64,000 nt of DNA from Pochonia chlamydosporia 170 (lineage: Eukaryota > Ascomycota > Sordariomycetes > Hypocreales > Clavicipitaceae). The DNA lies in contig NW_019154045.1 of NCBI RefSeq assembly GCF_001653235.2, positions 248,001 through 312,000 on the forward strand, written 5' to 3'. The translations under genes were made by a program, and so were the position numbers. The notes under the pieces were generated by a model. It saw only the letters and a list, made by a program, of their open reading frames with translations, did no database searches and was not told the origin of the DNA. Positions 42,380-53,973 of the stretch are shown here, one piece after another (position 1 is the first letter of the stretch; each line of letters starts with the position of its first letter).

Positions 42380-44157
42380 ATGATCTTTGGGCAGAAGAAA
42401 GAGGTAGTGGAGATAGAGAAGGTGGAACATGATGAAGCTTTGAACAAAGGTCCCGCCGTCCAGCGTGACTATTCTGGGGCAAGCAAAAAGACTGATCCAA
42501 GGGAAATTGCCCTGGTCCGAAAGCTGGACATGTGGATTATGCCGGTGTTGTGGCTCATGTATTGGCTTAACTATCTGGTAAGTTAAGGTCGGACTCTTTC
42601 CAAGTTACGGACGTCGGGAAGGCTATCCGTCTCAAAGAGACTTCAGCTGAGAGCGGCTGATGTCTAGCAATATCGCCAGTTTTACTAACTAGTCATACAA
42701 AGGATCGGAACGCAATTGCACTTGCAAGACTAAGTTCTCTTGAGAAGGACCTGAATCTTACTTCATCACAATACCAAACCTGCGTTTCTATCCTGTTTGC
42801 CGGATATGTGGCAGCCGGTATTCCGTCCAATATGGTCGTGACGAGAGTCCGACCAAGCTTGTGGATGTCATCTTGCATGGCCGTATGGGCTGTGATCAGT
42901 GGTCTCACAGCCATTAGCAAGAACTACACTGGTTTGCTCCTCACTCGCTTCTTCCTCGGTATCACGGAAGCACCGTACTATCCAGGAGCGCTTTATATCC
43001 TCGCCACTTTCTACACACGCAAGGAACTTGCAACACGAATTTCTATCTTGTACACTGGAAATATTTTGGCGACCGCATTCGCTGGACTAATCGCCTTGGG
43101 AATATTCCAGATGGATGGCATGGTAAGCTTTCATCTTATTCCGTACCAATCTCTGTATGTGTTTGCTGACTCACATATTGTCTGCTAGGCAGGAATTGCG
43201 GGTTGGCAGTGGCTTTTCATTATCCAGGGCGCTGTAACTCTGGTCATCGCCATCGCAGGCTACTTTCTTTTGCCTGATGAACCATTGACAACGAAGTGGT
43301 TGACAGAGGAGGAACGGGCTCTCGCCCATGAGCGAACGCAGCGAGACACGGTAGACAACGCAGGCCAGACAACAAGCTGGAAGGGTGTCTTGACAGCAGC
43401 AAAAGACCCCAAAGTCTGGCTATTTGCCTTTATGCAACACTGCCATCTTGGTGCCAATGGGTTTAAGAATTTCTTCCCCACTGCTGTTCAAACGCTGGGT
43501 TTCAATCAAACCATCACCCTTGTCCTGACATGCCCTCCTTACCTTATTGCTGGAGCAATCTCAATTGCCTGGTCTTGGTCATCTGGAAGGTGGAATGAGA
43601 GAACATGGTGAGTGCGGCTTCTCTATTGTTTTTAAAACGTGTCAAACCTTGGCTGCTGACGCTTGCAATTGACAGGCACATTACCATTGCCAAAGCAGTC
43701 GCCATTTTCGGCTTCATTCTCGGCTGTGTTACGCTGAATACGGGAGCACGATATTGTAAGCCACAAATGAGAACAATTTGAGCAATGCTTTTGGGGTCAA
43801 GTACACGGAGCGCTAACACTGTGCTTGTAAACAGTTTCCATGGTGGTCTTCTCAATTGGAACTTATGCCGTCAATAGCATCATCCTCGGCTGGGTCTCCG
43901 CGACGTGTTCCCAAACAAAGGAAAAGAAGGCAGCCTCACTAGCCATTGTCAATTCTTGTGCCAATGCGTCCTTTATCTGGACCCCTTACCTATGGCCCAA
44001 GTCTGATGAGCCTCGATATGTCATGGCCATGTCGTCGAGTGCTGCACTCAGTGTTGCAACCGCACTTGGAGCCTGGGGAATGAGAGTTTGGCTGAAGAGG
44101 GAAAATAAGAAGATTCGGGCATCTGAGGATGAGACAACTGTGCGCTATGCGTATTAA
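42380..44157 (+). CDS. MFS permease of the allantoate/Dal5 (anion:cation symporter) family
   Basis: A plasma-membrane uptake permease for small carboxylates, vitamins or ureides; the exact substrate is unknown. Five exons (42380-42577, 42703-43122, 43189-43607, 43676-43755, 43835-44157) give 479 residues. Family marks are LDMWIMPVLWLMYWLNYLDR joined to NAIALARL, FAGYVAAGIPSNMVVTRVRP, LLLTRFFLGITEAPYYPGAL, FYTRKELATRISILYTGN, GIAGWQWLFIIQG, FLLPDEPLTTKWLTEEER, and in the C-terminal half GLVSATCSQTKEKKA-like WVSATCSQTKEKKAASLAI and SFIWTPYLWPKSDEPRY. All splices keep frame. The hypothetical gene at 44.9 kb separates it from a second permease of the same family on the other strand. Confidence 0.9.
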
Positions 44158-44948
44158 ACTGCCTGCTATTGGCAGGGAGCTATGAATCAAACGGACTCAG
44201 TATGGAACATATACAAGTGGTAACTTCTGGGAGGGTTAGACGTTGGCACGAACCAACGTACTCGGTGCCAGTTGGTTTTTGGAAGCAGAAAACGTTACAT
44301 GAATTGATGGTTTAGTGTTTGTGTTAGAAACTCGGCCACAACTAGATAGCTACACGAGAATCGCAACTTGTCACTCATTTTCTTGACATCTACTACACAC
44401 AGTAAGAGCTGCCCAAGTTGTGAATGGAGTTTATTAACAAAAGAACGTTTTCTTCTAGCTGAGCGATTATGCCGACTTATAACTGATATGTCAAGCGTCA
44501 ACCTCCTCCAAGCGGGCGCCGCTGCCTACCTAAACTAACTCAGTACTGAGAGCCTAGATTGTCGAAGCCGTTACAAACGTCCAATGTCCCACAACAGGTT
44601 ACGGCTTTTGGCCTAGATTAAGACATTTGGAGGATGAGGCGGGCCTTTTTTTTTTTTTTTGGTCATGCGATGGCGAATACCGTAGGCAGGTTTTGTTGGC
44701 AACATGTTGTATCTTGTCCCAGGCAACACCACAGTCCTGGCAACATATCAAAACATTACAATTACGCTTCCCCCGCGACAGAAGAGTGAGTATTAGTAGA
44801 CAAAATGTCTGCTGGCTGCCTTATGAAAGCCAGTTTATACCAAGCAAGAAAAAAAATGTTGTATTCACTTCGTGTGAGTGATTTTCAGACAATCACACAC
44901 GTGACATTAGAAACCGAAGATCACACTAAATATAGCTTCTCCACTGCA
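44158..44948. other. Intergenic with a T15 run
   Basis: About 790 bases. A run of 15 T lies at 44646-44660. No gene was seen. Confidence 0.4.
44646..44660. repeat. Homopolymer run of 15 T
   Basis: The run stands out from its surroundings. It could be a nucleosome-free promoter element of the gene at 44949 or a simple slippage tract. No target-site duplications suggesting retroposition were identified. Confidence 0.6.
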
Positions 44949-45551
44949 ATGGCTTTGAAACTGCCAAGCTTGACCCCTTCACGATGGTCTCAAATTGACA
45001 GTCCCGAGTTCTATCAATCTACGAGCCACTCTAATACTGCCACCAACTCTCTACTTGAACCCGTTGCAAAGCATATTCTACCTCAGATAATGGACGAACC
45101 AGAGTGGATGAAAGATGCGATTGCAAAGCTAGTTAAAGAACACGGAGCTGTTCCCCCTCCTTGGTTCATGTTTCCAGACACTCATCCATATGAGATATGT
45201 TGGCGCATGGGCGCAGGTGAAACACACATCATGAACTTTTCAGCCTGGTGGGACAAGCAGAAGGAGGTGCTCGACGAACAGGGAAGAATCGAGTATTTTC
45301 GTCGATGGCCACCTCCGCCTCGATGGCTCGAATGGATGATAGATGCCGTGTGGGAACCTCAACCGCCGGATTCGTATGACGAATCTTTTGATTATACACC
45401 ATATTTTGAACGCGTTGAAGCGCTGGGATTTGGATCACAAGCCGAATATGAGCAGGACTTGGAGGAATTCGGACAGGAGGATGAGGCGGGTGAAGAGGAT
45501 GGTGACGACGATGACGATCATGACGATCATGATCATGATGACCAAAAATAA
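44949..45551 (+). CDS. Conserved fungal protein with a His/Asp-rich tail, function unknown
   Basis: A single exon encodes 200 residues from the ATG at 44949. An in-frame ATG at 44805 would add 48 residues without family character. The core has a clear pattern of conserved aromatic and proline residues: AVPPPWFMFPDTHPYEICWR, MGAGETHIMNFSAWWDKQ, IEYFRRWPPPPRWLEWMIDA and FDYTPYFERVEALGFGS. I recall such sequences in many ascomycete genomes as hypothetical proteins. The end is EDGDDDDDHDDHDHDDQK, a metal-binding type of low-complexity tail. No signal peptide or membrane span is visible. The coding trinucleotide run (GAC/GAT/CAT) in the tail is prone to length change. It sits between two Dal5-like permeases facing each other. 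Confidence 0.75.
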   Translation: MALKLPSLTPSRWSQIDSPEFYQSTSHSNTATNSLLEPVAKHILPQIMDEPEWMKDAIAKLVKEHGAVPPPWFMFPDTHPYEICWRMGAGETHIMNFSAWWDKQKEVLDEQGRIEYFRRWPPPPRWLEWMIDAVWEPQPPDSYDESFDYTPYFERVEALGFGSQAEYEQDLEEFGQEDEAGEEDGDDDDDHDDHDHDDQK

Positions 45552-45729
45552 ATGAATACCACATCCAGCAAAACAGCTTGGATATCTGCGCTAGAAATTG
45601 ACTATATCTAAGAGCTACTCAAATACTAAACTACTCTGCTGGTTACCAAGCTGGCGTCCAAGCCGTGTTGTCCAAGACTTGTTGTAGCGTCGATCACCAT
45701 TCATCATTCTTGAGATATCTCATTAACCG

Positions 45730-47601
45730 CTAATACACGTATCGGAACTGAGGAATCTCCTTATCGGTCTTATCCATAAGATTTACCATGATTCCGGGCT
45801 GTGCTTCACTAAATTCCTCTACTTGCGCCGCGCTAGTGGTTTTATCACGACGGCTATTCTCCCAAATGAGATAGAAGCGGAGGGCAAAGCATAGAATAAA
45901 TCCAGCCGCAAGACATATAATGAGCGCAAGGAATCCCGAGTTATACGTCGGGGCTTGCCGTTCAAAAAACAACTGCGGTCCAATAATGTTGCCAGCGCAA
46001 TAGGCCATAAAGCTCTATACGTAATGATGCGCATGCTCCAGTCAGCGTATTTCAAATCGCAGGAAAGAAACTACCTTTAAACCCAGAGGAGCTAGAAGCA
46101 AACAGAATTCGACTCACCATTGCATTTACGGTCGTCTTCTTGGTAAAGCCGCCAAAGTTGCCAGACATGAGAGACATAATCAATGGAAAGTTGGCGGCAT
46201 ATCCTCCTGCCATGCAGATTCCCGCGAGGCGAGCCCACTTCATGCTTGAGGGAAGCTGGCGAACCATAGCGGCACCTGCAACAGCTATAGCTAGGTTACC
46301 AGCCATCCAGTACGTCCGGGTGTTGTGGAAGTACGAAGATCCACCAGTGGCGATTAGGACGAGGAACAGCTGGAGAAGATAATTAATGCTTGTAAGGAGC
46401 AGCGTATTAAAGGTGCTGAATCCAAATGACTGAATAATGATGGCGCTAAACTGTTACCAGTCTCGTCAGCCAAGGGATCAATTAGTTCACCATTATGGTG
46501 GGAGGAGTAGACGTACTGTTGTCACAGCACCGTTAGGGATGCTATTGGTGATTTGCATGCCGACAATAAACCAGCTCTTTATATCCAAGAGTGCCTCGAT
46601 ACAATGTGCCCACTTGAACTCGTTGTTCTTTATACCGGTCATGTTCTCCTTAACTCGAATAATAGCCTTCGTACGGTCAAACTTGCTTAGGAACCAGGCC
46701 TTTGATGGAGTATCAGGAAGGAAGAAGAAGATAACGAATGACCAGGCAACTGTGATGCCGCCCAAGATCAAGAACACGGCCTGCATTTGCTACTCGTTAG
46801 CTCTTTCTGTCTGCCGTCGTAGTCGCCGTTAAGGAAGCTATACTTTCCAAGGGGAAATGCTGTTGATGTGGCCAATGCCATAAGCAAGCAGGCCGCCAAA
46901 AATTCCAGCAAATGTGTTCCCGAGATACCAAGCTGCGTGACGCAGGGGCTGCTCCGACCGCTTGTACCACATGGATATAACGACGGTCAGCCCAGGCCCA
47001 ATAGCGGCTTCAGTGAAGCCAAGAAAGAATCTCTCCGTCAGCAGACCGCCGGCATTCGTGCAGACCGCTGTAAGCATAAGAATAACACCCCAAATCAAAC
47101 TACGGGCAACCAGACACATTAGGTACCTGCAATATAAAGGGGGTCAGGAGATGTGCTTACACTGAGGCGGATATGGTTTTGCCCACATGCCAGCGTACCA
47201 TCAAAATAGCCGCCGGGTACGAGGCCACGATGTATCCAAAGTAGTATATGCCGCTAGACCAGGAGTATTCCTGTCCGGTGAGGTGCAGATCCTCCCGGAG
47301 ACCTAGAATAGCCGTGCTGCCAAGTGCAGTCTTATCAAGGAACTGGAACATGTATGATAACCCCATCACTGGTAACAAGCTGCCAATGCATGAGTGAGCG
47401 AGCGATCCTCCGAGAGGTGCATTTGGGTGGGCTAGGTAGCCCGGTCGAACGTGTGGCTGCAACCTACCATCTATCAATCTTGTGAAGCAGTCTTTTGTCC
47501 TCTTCTGGGCTGAGAACATCATCATAAGCCCCCTCGACAGGCTTGAGATCTTCGGCGTGCATTGTGCCGCCTTCGAGCTCCGCCTTTTCCATTGTAGTCA
47601 T
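45730..47601 (-). CDS. MFS permease of the allantoate/Dal5 family (second copy)
   Basis: A plasma-membrane uptake transporter of 496 residues in six exons: 47468-47601, 47161-47379, 46844-47099, 46517-46780, 46118-46450 and 45730-46014. Splices restore HKIDRCLLPVMGLSYMFQFL, DKTALGSTAILGL, ISASVLIWGVILMLTAVCTN, LTERFFLGFTEAAIGPGLTV, MWYKRSEQPLRHAAWYLGN and, in the second half, GYAANFPLIMSLMSGNFGGF, TKKTTVNAM joined to SFMAYCAGNIIGPQLFF. The third exon was set with acceptor at 47100 because an alternative acceptor would leave a 35-base intron and an odd insertion. A second ATG lies three codons in (47592). It is only moderately alike to the permease at 42.4 kb, so the pair is not a recent duplication. 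Confidence 0.9.
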
Positions 47602-49098
47602 ATGATGCGAGCGAGAGCAAGGGAGGGAAATCAACTAAAAAGGAAGATATAAGCCGAGCCCCCTGTGTATGTAAGAGCGATGATGGGGAGAGGGCAGATT
47701 AAAGAAGACTCTTTGAAGTTTATGTAGTGGAGAGGGAGCACAAGTCAAGAATATCTCTCGCAAGTCACTAATGAATACTTGAATAGTTCCCGGCCGCACA
47801 TGTAAGGAACTCGGGAGATGATCTGCAACATCCACCAATCTTGACGCAAAGAAGCTCTAGAGATCGGTAAAGGGAACATCCAAGCCTTCTTCAGCCGGTT
47901 CCAACGGCCGGAAGACGCCGTGTTTACTTACTTAGAATGGAAAACATTTACGTAACAGAAGACAACCTCAAATACCCCAGGATATGGCAAACACACATGT
48001 GCTTGACATTTGGTCTATTTCATCCAGCATTTATCCTAGCTTCAGCCACCTTGAATTCCATCCCCACATTTCACCCCAGACTTGCAATCCTAGTGACGGC
48101 AAAATGAACTTTACTGCCTCACACGGATCAAGTGCCGGGCCAAACTATCCTGCTCCACACCAACAGTCTGATGCCAGTAATTACCACTAGGCTCTCTATG
48201 AAGATTGTTCGTCAAGTAATCTACAGTCCTCCGCCACATACGTGCCTTCGGCTTCCTAACTGGCCCGGCCACTGGTTCTTTGCAAAAACAACCAATCCAA
48301 ACAGCATGAGCATGTGGGTTGCAGTCCGATATCCTCCATGATCTACAACATCTTCCGAGAGATCTTTCAGCTGCTTGCTGAGTAGCCTCGTTGAGGCAGC
48401 ACTCTGAATCACTCCAAACGCTGGAAGGTATGTAGTGGCTATGAGTAAAACGGCGATACGACAACAAGGATACGTGCGCGATAACGAGCCGGAAACTGGT
48501 TCGGCTTTTGACCTCCCCCAAGTATCATAATGGCAATGACTAGCTTGCAAATCCCGCTGTATCATGTACTGTAATAGAGGCAGATTTGTTCAATGTGTGG
48601 TGCTGCTATCGCGCGCTAGGTAGTGACTTTCCCCGCAAACCACTAGCTGGGTGATCTGCGCTTCCTTGCCCTCGGCAATACCTAGCGCTGCAATTGATGT
48701 GATAGAATGGAGTAATAATTGCGTAAAATGTACGGGGGAAATGACGGGGGAAGTTCCTGGTTGTGAAGGCAGCTCTTGTGCGACCAAGCTTGCCTTACAC
48801 CAACCGCCAGGGCGACTGTAACCCGTGATTTTGATGTGTGATGTTGGAGACGAAATGTCGGAGACGCACGCACTTTAGCCATATATATATAGAAGCCCTG
48901 ATTGCACGGCTACGCGGTGACGATTAGTGTAAGCAGTCTTCTCATAACCCTGACCAGTGCATGCCAATGTCACCCAATGGATATATACTCCAGCTTTGTG
49001 CATAAGGATCGTCATCGACCGTCAGGCTATCTCGTAGACGAGGGCTGACGCGAGTTTGTAGAGACACTAGAAAGCGGCGACATCTCTGAACTAAATAT
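47602..49098. other. Intergenic, possible small membrane-protein remnant
   Basis: About 1.5 kb. Reverse 48221-48565 encodes two hydrophobic stretches (RIAVLLIATTYLPAFGVIQS and THMLMLFGLVVFAKNQW) that could be part of a spliced membrane protein, but I cannot build a complete model. The rest is the promoter of the permease gene and the 3' flank of the monooxygenase gene. Confidence 0.35.
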
Positions 49099-50834
49099 CT
49101 AAAGAAAGCCAAACAGATCTTTACGTCTATCAGGCACCAAAAGCCAACTTTCTCCCTCATCTTCGTCTTCACCTACTCCATTCTTTTCGTGGGTAGGAGG
49201 CTCTGGGTATTTGTGTATATGTTCTATCGCCCATACCATCTCTTTACCCAACGCTGGTGGAATCCTGCCTTCGCCATGAATGGTGCCGAGACCGGCAATC
49301 TTGAACAAATACTCCAAGTATTCTGTCGTCTCGCCATTTTCCCATGGTATATCGTGGAACTTGCCGCGCCTCGATCTCGTCTTCCTGTCCTGTTCGGTTT
49401 CCCACCATTCCTGTATTTCACGGGGAGGCAGAGCCACTGAATTTCTATTCGACCAGAGTCTAGCCAGTGCAATAGCTTGGTATTCAAAGCTTCGGAAGGT
49501 CAGAGTCCTCGGTAGACCAACGATCCCAAGGTTTGGGTAATCACGAAAAAAGGTATGCTGGTAGCTCCCGACTAATCTGTCACGCTTGTAATCCCACAAT
49601 GATCCCTTATTGGTCTTTTCGTTCCAGAATGGAAACGAGGCTTTGTACCCTGTGCAGTAGATAATTGTGTCGATGTTATCCAGATATGTGCCGTCGCTGA
49701 AGATGACTGTGCCATCTTGCTTGTATTCTCTTATAGTCGGCTTCCACGATATGCCGAAAGGAGGATCATCGCCGTCCCATTTGGACTTGGACCGTCGAGA
49801 TACATACACGGGATGCTGCGCTGCTGTGACCAAGTCGGTACTGACGTCGTGGCCGGATGCAGAGTTTCCAACCACAATGACCCTCTTAGACTCATAGACT
49901 AAAGGAGAGCGGTAGAATTTGGAATGTGATACTCGGCCGGGGTATTTTTTGATGTATTGTTCAAGACCCTCAACCTGCGGCACCTAGTCATCTCGTCAGT
50001 TTCATAGCTCATTAGCATGTTCTGGTCTGTATAGAGGCTTCGCACATAAGGAACCGAGTAGTGTCCATTCGCCAAGACAACAGCGTCAAAGAATTCTTCC
50101 CACCAAATATCCACGTGTCTAGTAGGGTCGTATTTTCTTAGTGTTAACTTCCAAGCCGCGGCATCTCGACCACCTGCAGGCACACTTGAAAGATCTTCCA
50201 CGGTGGTATTAAGCTCTAAAAGGTAGTCGGTTTTGTGGATTGCGAAATAGTTTTCAATATACTGCTTGGCAACGTAGTGCGGTACGAAAGGGCCGTATGG
50301 GAATTTCGAGTCTGAGAAGCTCATGGCTATGTCAGGTACGTTGGTTCTGGTGGTTGATTCAGCATTAGGTTGGCCATAGCCTTTGATGGACTCTCACGTC
50401 AAAGTATCATAAATTGGTGTCAAGGTCCAGCGCTCTTGGCTGCAGGGAGCCGTAACCCGAGGCAAGTCATTCGGAATTTGGAGCGGTCGGTCGATTTCAG
50501 TGGGAAGCTTTCCGGGGTGGACGGCGCGAGGAGGACCTGGGTCTTGGTCGTGTATCCTACTTTGTTCTTAATACATGTAGGAGCTGTGGGTGTCCAGAAA
50601 CTGCCAGACATACCAGGTCCCTCCGGCTGATTCTCGACGTTCAAAAACGCGAACTCTTTCAAAGTAGTTCTCAGCTTGTAATGCAGAAACTGTGATTGCA
50701 CCTACGATATTAATGGATTCCTAATTAGTAACAAGCGCTTGTAGAATGCTGTGAATTGTATGGAAAAGAGATTTACCCGCTGCCCCGGCGCCTATAACTG
50801 CAACCGACTTAACGTCTAATTTAGCGCTCTTCAT
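49099..50834 (-). CDS. Flavin-containing monooxygenase (FMO/dimethylaniline monooxygenase-like)
   Basis: An FAD- and NADPH-dependent class B monooxygenase that would oxygenate N- or S-containing metabolites, 496 residues. Five exons are 50777-50834, 50614-50701, 50398-50556, 50046-50346 and 49099-49983. The FAD loop VAVIGAGAAGAI spans the first splice. FERRESAGGTW joins IHDQDPGPP across the second, then TPIYDTLTTNVPDIAMSFSD appears across the third. The FMO fingerprint YPGRVSHSKFYRSP, the NADPH loop VIVVGNSASGHDVS and the YCTGYKASFPF segment follow. The donor of the fourth intron (GTGCGA) is weak, but the join VPYVPQVEGLEQYIKK is what the family requires. Compartment and substrate are unknown. 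It shares a 450-base divergent promoter with the carrier gene. Confidence 0.9.
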
Positions 50835-51281
50835 AGTGTATAAGACAAGATTCACATAGAATTAGACAGCTGAAGACTAAGTCCTAGCTAGTGCGAACCA
50901 GACAGGCAAAACCAAGAAAAGAATAAAAAAAAGTCTCGAGTAGCACGATAAGTAAGACATCCGTGCTATATGAGGCGTGAAATAAACGCCGATTGCTTCC
51001 ATCGAATCTGACCTTATCTTCCAAATCCATAAGAATGATTTGAGGTGGGAATTCGCCATATTCATCGGCATTGCATCAGCCTCAATTCGACCAATCCAAG
51101 TGGTCATCCACAATATTCCCCAGATTTAGGAACAACCACACTAAGTAGTTAGCTTCCGAATTTGTCATCCAGAATCAGGCGATAACGGACACCTTGAGAT
51201 TGTGCCTATGGATTTGCAAAACATAACCATTGTAACAACACTCCTCACTATTGACTCTTCCGCGCGCGGAACACCAACATC
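50835..51281. promoter_or_regulatory. Divergent promoter region (monooxygenase / carrier-like gene)
   Basis: About 450 bases between two start codons pointing away from each other. No gene or clear TATA box was seen, and co-regulation is possible but not shown. Confidence 0.35.
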
Positions 51282-52757
51282 ATGGCTCGTGAAAGTGATA
51301 TAGAGAATCAGAACAACCAGCATGAGGAGACTCCGTTGCTTAGCAATGAGCAATCGGGCCAGCAGCATGAACATAACGTCGAACCCCAAACCAAGAGGAG
51401 TATTCGGATCGGCTGGAGAATATCTTGGGCCATCTTTGGAGTTGTTGCGTTGACAATTTTCATCAAAGGCTGGATTGACGCCGGCAGCGATGTCAAAGTT
51501 GGTTAATCTATGATTGACATGAAAACGGTCATGAATAACTGACGTCTTGCTATTATCCTAGTTTGATCTCAAGGATGCGCTCAAAAGAGCACTTGGCGGC
51601 GGGCTCAGTGGCGCCGCAGCCATGGTTCTTCAAGTTCTTCTGCTAATGGTATGCAGATTCATTTTTAAACAGTCGCTTTGAGGTTTCCACCGTGTACTAA
51701 CAGTAATAGCCGCTTCGGACCATAATGAACTATCAATACCGTTTTGGAACGTCCTTCACCACCGCAACGAAAACCCTGTACCATGATGGTGGATTTGGTC
51801 GATACTACCAAGGGCTAGCAGCCGCTCTCATCCAAGGTATTCTTTTAGAGACATGGCTTGTAAGACAGACTGCTGCGGAGACTAACTGCCGAGTATTTAG
51901 GGCCGCTTGCTAGATTTGGAGACACGGCAGCGAATGCCGGAATCCTGGCACTGCTGCAATCAAATTCGTATTTGAAGCACTTGCCATCACCTGCAAAGAC
52001 GGTCTTTGCCTCTCTCAGGTACAAAAAGTCCCGTTCTATTAATGCTTTTGCATACTGAGACATCCATATTCAGCGCCGCGGCATTCCGAATGATTCTCAC
52101 GCCAATTGATACTGTAAAGACTACTCTCCAAGCTCAAGGCTCTACTGGAATCGACCTACTACGGCAGCGTTTCAAGAAATACGGCATCGCAACACTCTGG
52201 TGGGGGGCTTTTGCGACAGCAGGAGCCACTTTTGTCGGACATTATCCTTGGTTTGCTACCGTGAGATGAAAGAGCCTTGCTGAGATATGGCCAGTCCTCG
52301 AAGTCGCTGACATCGTGAAGTACAACTTCTTGACCGAAACGATCCAAGAGCCACCCAAGTCGGAGTTACTCTTATGGCTACTGCGTCTGGCCCTCATCGG
52401 ATTTGTCGCGTCTATAGTTTCTGATTCTGTATCAAACTCACTAAGGGTGGTAAAAACGTACCGACAGGTCAATGACACCAAAGTTTCATACAGTATGCAT
52501 CATGGCCCAACTTACAAGCACGCTCTACTAATACATATTAGCCGATGCTGTCAAGCTGGTGGTTCGAGAGGATGGGATTCGCGGGCTTCTCGGGAGGGGA
52601 CTTTCCACAAGAATTTTGTGCAATGGTCTCCAAGGAATACTGTTTTCCATATTGTGGAAGCTGTTTCTTGATCTGTACGTCTCAAATAATCTCCTGACAC
52701 ATTTTATGAGTTAGTGACCTAACGATTACTAGCTGGGAAAGAAAGACCAACTCCTGA
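51282..52757 (+). CDS. Mitochondrial carrier-like membrane protein, atypical
   Basis: Eight exons (51282-51497, 51562-51648, 51710-51836, 51901-52018, 52074-52260, 52321-52492, 52542-52674, 52733-52757) give 354 residues. An N-terminal single span ([20 protein letters not shown]) precedes a carrier-like body: [70 protein letters not shown] (the PxDxxK carrier signature), [37 protein letters not shown] and [20 protein letters not shown]. The last exon is only eight codons and was chosen because KLFLDLW matches homologues. Related fungal proteins are annotated as mitochondrial carriers, but only one repeat keeps the full signature. An acidic dileucine (EETPLL) at the N-terminus could instead send it to the vacuole. 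Confidence 0.8.
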
Positions 52758-53973
52758 GTGCGAGTCAGGGCGGAATATGAAGCAGATTACGTCTTGGTTG
52801 TGCTGTGAGGATGATTTTCTGGACCAAGACCTGTCGAACTTCGTGGCGAAACGCAAAAAGTCTCAATACAACATAGTATAATGTGTCGAGATATAACTGC
52901 TCATTAAGCACAAGCACAGAGACATAGACTCGTCACGATATCCAAGAATCTAAGCAATCTAAGTGCATCCTGGACGGCGAACCATTCTCATCGTTAACTC
53001 TAAACCCGAATTATAGCTTACAATTTCAAAAATAGTATCATTTAGCTATTCCGTGCCTTGAGTGCATAGAAACTGGCCGTTCAAACTCTGTATGAGCTCA
53101 TGGCGTGAAAATCTATGCCACTTATGCCACAGCGGATGCAAGACACGTCAGACCACCAGAAGCCAAGCCCGCTGCGACGTGCACGTAGCAAACATGAAGC
53201 CCAGACCATCCAAATCGAGAATTATACGAAAAAGATCTCCTTGCCACATTTCTAGTGTCGTTGGGGTATGGTTCCCAACAGATGGCACAGGGAAGCCATC
53301 TAGACGCCACGCGGGGTAGTGCATGTGGCATGTCACTTATACGATGCCACGCAATACAAACTGAGGCTGCATGCTCTATGCCATTAGTAGCCGAGAAGAA
53401 GATGCCAAAGAAGCTTGGAAAGTTGATCACAGAGATCCATGTGATCATACATGAAAGCATATGCATATATACGGACATTCCAAGATCGCAGGATGATTGA
53501 ATTTCACTATCAGATTGATACTGTATTTCTTCGAGAAAAAAGGGGCTGCAGTTCTCAGAAATAGTTACTGAAAGTCTATATACTCTACTTACTATAAAAG
53601 GAGCTGAACTATACTTGCTGCATGGCGTACCGAAAACCGCATACTCGACTTCATCCCATCGTCATAATGGTTTCATTAGACACAGCGTCGGGCCATTGGT
53701 GTGCAATGCCTTGCAGCGTGTTTGACTGCGAGTAAACTGCTGGTTCATCCTGTTCGTGGCGTATAAGCCCGTTTCATCTGAGCAATTCATCGGCAACATT
53801 GAACCGCGGCCAACGGTATGAAATGAATCAAGCAAGTATAAAATCTCTACGACAGATCTCGTCTTGGGGATTGTTTCTTCTCCTGACTCTGCAACCCTTT
53901 GGTCACTTATCAATAGGATACCTACGGCTGACAATTTTATAACTTTAAGATTCAATATATTACCTACTTCAAT
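52758..53973. other. Intergenic, promoter of the calpain-like gene
   Basis: About 1.2 kb. TATAAAAG lies at 53593-53600, some 375 bases before the downstream ATG, and would imply a long 5' leader. Open frames on both strands show no family resemblance. Confidence 0.4.
53593..53600 (+). promoter_or_regulatory. TATA box candidate
   Basis: TATAAAAG lies upstream of the calpain-like gene. Assigned by sequence alone, at an unusually long distance from the ATG. Confidence 0.3.

Noticed and set aside
47126..47160. A 35-base intron in the second Dal5-like permease
   Set aside because: Too short for this genome. Using the next acceptor gives a 61-base intron and removes an insertion not seen in the family.
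48221..48565. Possible small membrane protein on the reverse strand
   Set aside because: Two hydrophobic stretches are visible, but no convincing start, signal or flanking exons could be found.
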